A stretch of DNA of 30,974 bases from M55B112 sp040880545 (GTDB lineage Bacteria; Bacteroidota; Bacteroidia; Bacteroidales; GCA-2748055): assembly GCA_040880545.1 (NCBI GenBank), contig JBBDIE010000076.1, forward strand, positions 1 through 30,974. The letters are read 5' to 3'. Both the position numbers and the translations under genes were made by a program. The notes below the pieces were generated by a model. The model was given only the letters and a program-made list of their open reading frames with translations. It was not told where the DNA came from and searched no databases. Positions 15,705 through 21,928 of the stretch are shown here, piece after piece. The first letter of the stretch is position 1. The number at the start of each line of letters is the position of its first letter.

Positions 15705-17264
15705 TTACAGAGGTATATTACCGTGTTTGCGAGAAGGATTGGTAACGTATTTATTCTCAAGGGCCTGGAATGCAGACATCAGTTTTTTCCTTGTAATGGC
15801 CGGGTCAATTACTTCATCAATAAACCCTTTTTCATCTGCAACATAGGGGTTGGCTATTTCATCCCTGTATTTTACCGCTAATTCCTTTTTCAACGTATCC
15901 GGATCATCCGACGCTGCAAGTTCTTTCCTGTATAGTATGGCAACAGCTCCTTCGGGTCCCATCACGGCAATCTCAGCCGTTGGCCAGGCAAAATTGAAAT
16001 CACCTCCCAGGTTTTTACTATTCATAACACAGTATGCACCCCCATAAGATTTTCGAAGAATTACTGTAATTCTTGGTACAGTTGCATCTGCGTAGGCATA
16101 CAATAATTTAGCCCCATGCCTGATGATACCACTGTGTTCCTGGTCAATCCCAGGCAGAAACCCGGGAACATCCTCCAGGGTAAGCAAGGGTATATTGAAA
16201 GAGTCGCAAAAACGAATAAATCTGGCACCTTTATTGGAACTGTCGATATCCAGGGTTCCCGCCAGGACTTTGGGTTGGTTTGCGATAATGCCTATTACTT
16301 TCCCGTTCAACCTTCCGAACCCAACCACCAGGTTCTGGGCGTACCGTTCACTTATTTCGTAAAATGATCGCTTATCGATCAATAGGTTGATTACATCCTT
16401 AACATCGTATGGTTTATTGGCATCATCAGGAACTATGTCACGCAACTTCTCTTCAATATCATTTGTATCTTCCTCACTAAGTTCTGTTTCAGGGCAGTTT
16501 TCAAGATTGTTGGAAGGGAGAAATGATATAAGCCACCTTACCCCCAACAGGGTGTTTTCCTCATCTTCAAAGATCATGTGGGCAACACCACTTTTCTTGG
16601 CATGCACTTCGGCACCGCCAAGATCGTCGAAGGTGACATCTTCATTCAGGACCTCCTTTACCACATTTGGACCGGTTACAAACATATAACTGGTTTTGTT
16701 GGTCATGAATACGAAATCGGTAATGGATGGTGAATACACGGCTCCACCTGCTGCAGGACCGAGAACTACCGATATCTGCGGTATTACACCAGAAGCCTGC
16801 ACATTGCGGTAAAAAATTCCTGCATATCCTGCAAGACTGGCCACACCTTCCTGGATACGAGCACCACCTGAGTCTATCAACCCGATAATGGGTGCGCCCA
16901 TCTTCAACGCCATATCCTGTAATTTCATGATTTTGGCAGCATGAATGGTTCCAAGTGATCCCCCCATGATGTTAAAATCCTGTGCATAGGCAAAGACAAG
17001 TCTCCCATGTACATGGCCATGACCAATGATCACTCCATCACCGTAGGAACCTTTTACTGTACCGAATGCTCCCTCTCCCTTTGCTGAGGTTACAAATGCA
17101 TCCACCTCTTCAAAAGTATCCTCATCAAATAAAATGCTGATTCTTTCACGTGCAGTCAGTTTTCCTTTGGAGTGCTGTCTTTTCTTTGAATCTGCGTCGT
17201 ATTGCGACTCAAATACCTGCTGCCGTTCAAGGAATTTTTTGAAATTTTTTCCGTTTACATCCAT
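15705..17264 (-). CDS. Carboxyltransferase subunit of acyl-CoA carboxylase (PccB/MmdA-like)
   Basis: Transfers the carboxyl group from carboxybiotin to an acyl-CoA, likely propionyl- or acetyl-CoA. The 519-residue protein has two crotonase-like halves. Oxyanion-type glycine pairs are seen in GPAAGGAVYSPSI and in YGGAYCVMNSK, and the family blocks KGKLTARERI, DVPGFLPG and AVMGPEGAV are intact. At the position where PccB enzymes usually have Asp (YGGAYDVM), this protein has C412, a position linked to acyl-chain preference, so acetyl-CoA use is possible. The frame continues to a TTG at 17324, but ATG at 17264 gives the family-like N terminus. It is the first gene of the operon; a Na+-pump methylmalonyl-CoA decarboxylase is less likely without its membrane subunits. 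Confidence 0.92.
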   Translation of the reverse strand: MDVNGKNFKKFLERQQVFESQYDADSKKRQHSKGKLTARERISILFDEDTFEEVDAFVTSAKGEGAFGTVKGSYGDGVIIGHGHVHGRLVFAYAQDFNIMGGSLGTIHAAKIMKLQDMALKMGAPIIGLIDSGGARIQEGVASLAGYAGIFYRNVQASGVIPQISVVLGPAAGGAVYSPSITDFVFMTNKTSYMFVTGPNVVKEVLNEDVTFDDLGGAEVHAKKSGVAHMIFEDEENTLLGVRWLISFLPSNNLENCPETELSEEDTNDIEEKLRDIVPDDANKPYDVKDVINLLIDKRSFYEISERYAQNLVVGFGRLNGKVIGIIANQPKVLAGTLDIDSSNKGARFIRFCDSFNIPLLTLEDVPGFLPGIDQEHSGIIRHGAKLLYAYADATVPRITVILRKSYGGAYCVMNSKNLGGDFNFAWPTAEIAVMGPEGAVAILYRKELAASDDPDTLKKELAVKYRDEIANPYVADEKGFIDEVIDPAITRKKLMSAFQALENKYVTNPSRKHGNIPL

Positions 17265-17335
17265 GTAATCGTCGTTCAGTCTTATTTCAGACAAGTCAGT
17301 TAAATAATTGTTCTGAATTGTCAATTTCTGTAACG

Positions 17336-17343
17336 CAAAACTA
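17336..17343 (-). promoter_or_regulatory. Candidate promoter -7 box for the carboxylase operon
   Basis: TAGTTTTG on the minus strand matches TAnnTTTG. Transcription from it would start near 17330, leaving a leader of about 65 bases to the ATG at 17264. No clear TTG is seen at -33. Confidence 0.4.
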
Positions 17344-17543
17344 TAAATAAAATCTAATTTTCGATTGGATAAAAATAATTTGTTGTTGGAAAGAGGTTAA
17401 ATAACAGGGAATGATATAGATATAATTCGACTAAGATTTCAGATTATTCGAACGGATAGAATAAAATAAAAATGAGCAGTGAAAAGGGAGGGTCGCTATA
17501 CATTCCAAATTATTGAACCTGTCTGAAACCGGTGCTGCTTGCT

Positions 17544-17578
17544 TAAAAAAAAGCCGTCTCGATAATCAAGACGGCTTT
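17544..17578 (-). terminator. Terminator of the cytochrome operon
   Basis: AAGCCGTCT (17551-17559) and AGACGGCTT (17569-17577) form a perfect 9-base stem with a 9-base loop. On the minus strand it is followed by a run of eight T. It lies about 20 bases after the stop of the monoheme cytochrome gene. This is the strongest terminator in the window. Confidence 0.9.
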
Positions 17579-17598
17579 GCAGAATAAAAGAGATTACA

Positions 17599-18018
17599 TT
17601 ATTTCTTAAAGGTGCGCATATAGCTTACCATTGCCCAAATATCTTCTTCGGGTACCTTGTTTTCGTATCCTGGCATTTCATCACGGCCCTTAAGGGTTTT
17701 GTAGAAATGTTCACCGTCTGTCTGGTTCTGGTAAAAATCGCCGGAAAAATCGCCTGAGAATGTTTTTAGTCCCCTGGCTTTTGGCCCGTCACCCAGTCCT
17801 TCTCTACCATGGCATGATGCGCAATGTCTTTTATAGAGCATTCCACCCATTTTAACTGCATCGGCGTCTCCCTTCACAGGATTTTCCATTTTCTTGTACT
17901 CAGCAGGTACCGGCCATGGTTTTGGCTTTTCCTGTTGAGGCATGTTCATAGCACTGAATGCGGTAAAGATGATTGCAACCAAAGCCAGTGCTGTCAGATT
18001 TTTTATTAGTTTTTTCAT
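17599..18018 (-). CDS. Small monoheme cytochrome c
   Basis: A 139-residue exported class I cytochrome c. The N terminus is a signal peptide or signal anchor (about residues 8-24). The covalent heme site is C66-A-S-C69-H70, followed by GREGLGDGP, and the likely distal ligand is M115 in RDEMPGYE. The ending DIWAMVSYMRTF is the typical C-terminal helix that packs on the heme. It would act as a soluble or loosely anchored periplasmic electron carrier. It is the last gene of the operon, 64 bases after the cytochrome b gene, and is followed by a strong terminator. Confidence 0.92.
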   Translation of the reverse strand: MKKLIKNLTALALVAIIFTAFSAMNMPQQEKPKPWPVPAEYKKMENPVKGDADAVKMGGMLYKRHCASCHGREGLGDGPKARGLKTFSGDFSGDFYQNQTDGEHFYKTLKGRDEMPGYENKVPEEDIWAMVSYMRTFKK

Positions 18019-18082
18019 GACTATAAATTTATTGTTATTAAATTAACACACAAAAAGCTTACCAAAGATGATTTTGTATATA

Positions 18083-18718
18083 TTATTCTGATTCTTTTGT
18101 CTCTTCGATCCAGCCATAACCATTTATAATGCTTTTGAAATTTGCAGACCTGGTGTGTCCGATCGTACTTACATATATATGAATAACCAGGAACAGGGAG
18201 ATAAAGAAACCCATGGCCACATGGAGCAGGTCGGTTATCAGTATTCCACTCACACCAAAGAGTGCCCTGATTACAGATTCGGGAAAAATAAGGCCCCATC
18301 CGGAAATAATTACAAAAGGTACTCCCACGTACATAATTATTACATAAAATAATTTCTGAAGTGGATTGAATTTGCGGTCTTCGGTGATGGGGTATGGTTT
18401 TTTCTCTCCTTTAAACATTCCTATCGCGTAATATTTACTCTGCTTCAACAGTCGCTTACCAATATTTTTGAGGGGCATTTTATAGTATTTATTGTTCCCT
18501 GTTACGATATTGGCAACGAAAAATATTAAATAGCTGAAACTAAGTATGATCCCGGTAATGTTATGGATCTTTACGGCCCATGAAAATTCTATCAGTGTTC
18601 TGTTCGGGTCCACGTAATACATACTGATCCCTGTGGCAATAAGCAGTAGAATACAGAGTGCATTTATTCCGTGCCAGATCCTGATGGAGCGTGGATAATG
18701 ATATGATAATTTTGCCAT
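18083..18718 (-). CDS. Cytochrome b561/HydC-type membrane di-heme subunit
   Basis: A 211-residue integral inner-membrane protein with four predicted membrane helices (about 12-34, 48-72, 122-146 and 160-186). Histidines placed as in the HydC/FdnI/b561 family are H16 (IWHGIN), H52 (KIHNITG), H166 (DLLHVAMG) and H180 (VIHIYV), enough for two b hemes; H188 is a further candidate. Such subunits exchange electrons between the quinone pool and periplasmic partners. Only 3 bases separate it from the seven-heme cytochrome gene, implying a complex of the two. No hydrogenase or formate dehydrogenase gene is present. Confidence 0.88.
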   Translation of the reverse strand: MAKLSYHYPRSIRIWHGINALCILLLIATGISMYYVDPNRTLIEFSWAVKIHNITGIILSFSYLIFFVANIVTGNNKYYKMPLKNIGKRLLKQSKYYAIGMFKGEKKPYPITEDRKFNPLQKLFYVIIMYVGVPFVIISGWGLIFPESVIRALFGVSGILITDLLHVAMGFFISLFLVIHIYVSTIGHTRSANFKSIINGYGWIEETKESE

Positions 18719-18721
18719 TGC

Positions 18722-19705
18722 TTACTTTTTAAATATGATTCTTGCAATTATGTGAACTGAAATTCCTGCCATTGTAAGGAGGAACAGCAGGATACCGGCA
18801 AAACTGAGTATTTCGTTTCTGTTGGCACCAATAACATAGGCTTCGTTCAGTATAACCCCGTTTATAAATCCGTATTTCAGCCGGCTTTCCCTGGCCTCAT
18901 GTTTATACAGGGAGGCCATTAAAATGGAATTTTTCGAATGACAATCCGAACATTTTTTCACGGCCAGTTCTACAGGTTGAACATGGTGTGCAACCAATGT
19001 GCTGTCTGATAAGGAAGTATGACATTCAATACAACGTACGCTTTTGAAGTGTGCAGCCTGGTTCGGCAACCAGTCGTGTGTGGAAATAATATCAATTTCA
19101 TCTCTTTCGGTCAGTAATTCAAACCTGCTGAAATCGGAGTGGCAGGAAAGACATATATCATTGTTATAGGCCACTGCCTCTGAAATGGATGTGCCATCGT
19201 CCCTTACGGTAAGTTTGTATGAATGGGGATCGTGACATTTCCAGCAGGAAAAGTTTTCAGCAGCCATTGCATGGGTACTTTCCATATATTCCATTTCTAT
19301 CTCCTCAAATCTGAAATGGGCATAATTTTCGTCGTAACCATGGCAATCAATACACTGGTAGGGTTCTTCAAGCCTTGCCTCCAGAGGATGAGGGAAATCC
19401 TCGTATTCGTAAGCGTGGCAATCCAGACAAGCAAAACTTTTATGAACCATCGAATAGTATTCATCCCTGTCTAAGATCTTATCGGAGCACATGGAATGTG
19501 CAATTTCACGTCCCATAAATTCATCGACCAACACATATTTGGTCTCTGCATGACAGGTCAGGCAGGATTCATTTTCATCAACAAAGTCATTAACTGCCCT
19601 GAATTTTTCTAATTCCGGCCCGTTACCTGCAGAATCGGACTGAGCAAGTACAGTTTCAGCTGAAGCAATGAAGATGATTAGAATAATTGAGAGGGTTTTC
19701 TTCAT
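18722..19705 (-). CDS. Membrane-anchored seven-heme cytochrome c
   Basis: A 327-residue exported multiheme cytochrome. A signal peptide (1-22, ending VLAQ) is followed by seven CXXCH sites, whose His residues are H52, H97, H122, H158, H189, H229 and H256. Many further His residues could serve as distal ligands. A single C-terminal membrane helix (about 300-323, then IIFKK) would anchor it with the hemes in the periplasm. Together with the next gene (cytochrome b) it resembles a split version of CbcL-type menaquinol-oxidising multiheme/b-cytochrome proteins; that comparison is inference. No catalytic motif of nitrite or tetrathionate reductases (such as a CXXCK site) is present, so an electron-transfer role is favoured. 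Confidence 0.9.
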   Translation of the reverse strand: MKKTLSIILIIFIASAETVLAQSDSAGNGPELEKFRAVNDFVDENESCLTCHAETKYVLVDEFMGREIAHSMCSDKILDRDEYYSMVHKSFACLDCHAYEYEDFPHPLEARLEEPYQCIDCHGYDENYAHFRFEEIEMEYMESTHAMAAENFSCWKCHDPHSYKLTVRDDGTSISEAVAYNNDICLSCHSDFSRFELLTERDEIDIISTHDWLPNQAAHFKSVRCIECHTSLSDSTLVAHHVQPVELAVKKCSDCHSKNSILMASLYKHEARESRLKYGFINGVILNEAYVIGANRNEILSFAGILLFLLTMAGISVHIIARIIFKK

Positions 19706-19715
19706 TTTAATTCAT

Positions 19716-20555
19716 TTAAAACTTGATAGAGATATTGAAACCGAACTGGTAATCGCCGGCAAACGGGTTATTGGCATTGTATAATACATTGTAATTTTTC
19801 ACAAGGGCATTGTAGTTTGCAACAAATACCCGGAATGAATGTGTACTGGTTCCGATTTCCACTCCAAGTGCGAGATTGGGATAAATATCCTCCGTTTCAG
19901 GTTGGGTGAAAGGTTGCTCATATTCAAGAATTATTGAATGGAACCCCAATACCTGGGCGCGAATACCTGCGTTTGCAGAGAAGTTCAGATTTTTATATCC
20001 TTCCTCCACAGCGTTCATCCAGATGACAGTGGGGGCCACCTGGGCACTGAAGAGCATACCAAATTTCCTGGAAACGATCAGCTGGTTCATATAGGACATC
20101 CGGTGGATGAATTTATACTCTTCAGCAGGGCCGAACGCGTCTGCTGCCCTTGCATCCAATACGGCATTACCGGCATAGCTCAATGAAACAGGTATTTTAC
20201 CTGATTGGGTCTGGGTGAAAATACTGTATTTCCATTCAAGGTCCTGGAGTTTGTATTGGCGGGTCGTACCCAGAGCAACCATAAGCTTGTCGGTCACACC
20301 GTAGGATAGGGCCATACGTGTATTGGCTGTACCGTATATTCCGAATAGGTCACTGATTGTTGATATCTGTGAAAATCTATGTTGTAATTCCAGAGTCATG
20401 GCACCTTTATAGGGATTAACCGTTGTCTGGTTATCGATCAGTGTAAGTGTTTCAAAGGGAGGCCTTATTGGTTTTTCGTCGTCCTGGCCGGTAACAGGGG
20501 TAGCTGCAAGCAAACCAAGGAACAATCCAAGTGTGAGAAATAGCTTTTTATTCAT
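19716..20555 (-). CDS. DUF5777 outer-membrane beta-barrel protein
   Basis: A 279-residue exported protein with a signal peptide (1-23, ending VTGQ). It consists of amphipathic strands, opening with MTLELQHRFSQIS and GANTRMALSYGVTDKL-like stretches, and ends in an aromatic residue (FGFNISIKF), the usual barrel-insertion signal. This matches the DUF5777 family, a Bacteroidota barrel often found beside c-type cytochromes. It lies between the heme lipoprotein (24 bases upstream) and the seven-heme cytochrome (10 bases downstream). A porin role, letting electrons or a substrate cross the outer membrane, is inference. Confidence 0.85.
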   Translation of the reverse strand: MNKKLFLTLGLFLGLLAATPVTGQDDEKPIRPPFETLTLIDNQTTVNPYKGAMTLELQHRFSQISTISDLFGIYGTANTRMALSYGVTDKLMVALGTTRQYKLQDLEWKYSIFTQTQSGKIPVSLSYAGNAVLDARAADAFGPAEEYKFIHRMSYMNQLIVSRKFGMLFSAQVAPTVIWMNAVEEGYKNLNFSANAGIRAQVLGFHSIILEYEQPFTQPETEDIYPNLALGVEIGTSTHSFRVFVANYNALVKNYNVLYNANNPFAGDYQFGFNISIKF

Positions 20556-20579
20556 AACGGGGTCTGTTAATTGTTAAAT

Positions 20580-20987
20580 TTAATTGTCGAGTGCACCTTC
20601 TGTGATCCACTTCAATATTTGCGCTTTCTCTGTTGCAGAGAGACTGAAATAGCCATGGGCGCCGTCCAGTGCCATTATATATAATACACTCTCTTCCGGC
20701 GAATCGGAATTGATCATCTGGCCGCCCGATTCCGGAGTGTATGATTGAATTTCATTGTATGCGCTGCCTTCCGACAGGTTCAGTGGGTGAATATCTCCGT
20801 TATGGCAATTGTTGCATTTTGCCGTAAAAACAGGTTGGATTGTTCCACTGAAGGTGACTTCTCCGATCTCATCAGGTGCTGTGATAACATATTTTTCACA
20901 CGCATGAAAACTTACCATCAATGCTGCAAAAAATGCCAGGGAAATCAGTTTCCCGGGCGTACGGGTTTGAGTTGATTTATTCTTCAT
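20580..20987 (-). CDS. Monoheme c-type cytochrome lipoprotein
   Basis: A 135-residue lipoprotein with a basic N terminus, a hydrophobic stretch and lipidation site C30 (SFHAC, followed by EKY). The mature part begins with FSGTIQPVFTAKCNNCHN, a heme c site at C58, C61 and H62, of the kind found in short C-type domains of Bacteroidota and Planctomycetota. It ends with a helix (ATEKAQILKWITEGA) that packs over such hemes. The frame runs on to a TTG at 20999, but ATG at 20987 is the better start. It is the first gene of the five-gene operon and probably sits at the outer membrane with the DUF5777 barrel. Confidence 0.87.
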   Translation of the reverse strand: MKNKSTQTRTPGKLISLAFFAALMVSFHACEKYVITAPDEIGEVTFSGTIQPVFTAKCNNCHNGDIHPLNLSEGSAYNEIQSYTPESGGQMINSDSPEESVLYIMALDGAHGYFSLSATEKAQILKWITEGALDN

Positions 20988-21256
20988 AACAGTTTTCAAA
21001 ATTATTTAAATATACAGAGGAACGGCTGTTCTTAATCATGATTTGGGTTGCCAATAAAACTGACATGAATCAATTTATTGGGGTCCTCGTAACAGTCCCG
21101 GTTCAACTGATTTTAAAATATCTGCAAGAAAGGAATTTTGTACGAGATGTGAAATGTTTAACAGTACATTTTATGTGTTTTAGAATCGTTATAAATTGCG
21201 GTATGTTAAGTATTTCTGAAGTCAGACCCGTATCTGTGAGCTTTATATCTCGTTAA

Positions 21257-21314
21257 AATCCCGGGACCGGCTCAACGGTTATTTTTACTGTTTTCTGAAG
21301 GATAATCCGGGATT
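21257..21314. repeat. Nested inverted repeat
   Basis: AATCCCGG (21257-21264) pairs with CCGGGATT (21307-21314). A smaller stem, ACCG (21266-21269) with CGGT (21276-21279), lies inside. The GC-rich arms stand out against AT-rich surroundings. It could be an RNA structure, a weak terminator or a binding site. Confidence 0.4.
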
Positions 21315-21328
21315 ACATAAATTTTACC

Positions 21329-21359
21329 TTGGCAGCTGCACAGGGGACGCATATCTTTC
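21329..21359 (+). promoter_or_regulatory. Candidate ssb promoter
   Basis: TTG (21329-21331), a 20-base spacer and TATCTTTC (21352-21359) match TTG-N19-TAnnTTTG with one mismatch in the -7 box. It would give a leader of about 120 bases before the ssb ATG. Confidence 0.35.
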
Positions 21360-21485
21360 GAATAAATTTTATAACACGCACAATAACAATAAGATACGAA
21401 TTTTATTTAATTTTTTCACCCAGTTAATACGATATTTTGGCCCTTCAACACATTAACCAGTACAGAATCCCTAAATATTGAAATT

Positions 21486-21836
21486 ATGAAGTACGGAATT
21501 AACAAAGCAACCCTGGTGGGTAATGTCGGTGATGAGCCGAAGGTCAATGAGAAGAACGGAGAGATTCTTCTGGCCAGTTTTCCATTCGCTACCTCTGAAA
21601 CTTACAAGGACAAAAACGGTGAAGAGGTTACAAACACCCAATGGCACAGAGTTAAGGTGTGGAACAAGCGAGCCTCGATCATCAAACAATATGTAAAGAA
21701 GGGCGACTCACTTTACATAGAGGGTAAGATCGTCAATGAAAACTGGGAAGACAAAGAGGGAAACAAGCATTTCAGTTCTGAAATAGTATGCGACAATTTC
21801 CTGTTCCTGAGTAACCGGAAAACGGATGAAAATTAG
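21486..21836 (+). CDS. ssb: Short single-stranded DNA-binding protein
   Basis: A 116-residue OB-fold SSB. Recognisable blocks are NKATLVGNVGDEP near the N terminus, the central FPFATSE, then NTQWHRVKVWNKRA and YVKKGDSLYIEGK, and the final strand SSEIVCDNFLFL. It lacks the disordered linker and the acidic tip (usually DDDxPF) through which replicative SSB recruits partner proteins, ending instead in NRKTDEN. It is therefore likely an accessory SSB paralogue rather than the main replicative one. It is a single-gene unit with its own terminator, convergent with gcvP. Confidence 0.92.
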   Translation: MKYGINKATLVGNVGDEPKVNEKNGEILLASFPFATSETYKDKNGEEVTNTQWHRVKVWNKRASIIKQYVKKGDSLYIEGKIVNENWEDKEGNKHFSSEIVCDNFLFLSNRKTDEN

Positions 21837-21888
21837 TTCATGGATGTGGGATAGTTAGGTTTATTCCATGTTTTGTTGTTTGTTCAAG

Positions 21889-21928
21889 GCAGGGTGTTGA
21901 ACCTATCATTCAACACCTTGCTCTTTTT
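21889..21928 (+). terminator. ssb terminator overlapping the gcvP 3' end
   Basis: Arms at 21889-21901 and 21909-21921 pair over 13 bases with one G-U pair, around a 7-base loop, followed by TCTTTTT. The right arm encodes the last residues of GcvP on the other strand and the loop contains its stop codon. On the minus strand no T-run follows, so it is directional for ssb. Confidence 0.75.

Larger units (their letters stand above)
17325..17598. other. Intergenic region between cytochrome operon end and carboxylase operon start
   Basis: Very AT-rich and without a plausible gene. It holds the carboxylase promoter box near 17340 and the terminator of the cytochrome operon at 17545-17578. The roughly 200 bases between them show nothing I can assign. 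Confidence 0.5.
20988..21485. other. 498-base divergent intergenic region between the cytochrome operon and ssb
   Basis: It carries the control regions of both the minus-strand heme operon and plus-strand ssb. A 72-codon plus-strand frame (21038-21256) has no recognisable domain and I do not call it. TAATTTTG just upstream of the heme operon matches the -7 consensus but leaves almost no leader. An interrupted inverted repeat lies at 21257-21314. Confidence 0.45.

Noticed and set aside
14985..15881. 298-codon plus-strand frame across the accC/carboxyltransferase junction
   Set aside because: It is the complement of two clearly real genes and has no family resemblance.
13640..17264. Sodium-pumping methylmalonyl-CoA or oxaloacetate decarboxylase
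   Set aside because: A biotin carboxylase is present and the membrane-embedded decarboxylase subunit is absent, which fits a carboxylase.
17265..17324. Longer carboxyltransferase start at a TTG
   Set aside because: TTG codon, residues unlike the family, and only about 6 bases after the expected transcription start.
21038..21256. 72-codon plus-strand frame upstream of ssb
   Set aside because: No recognisable domain, no good ribosome-binding site, composition like intergenic DNA.
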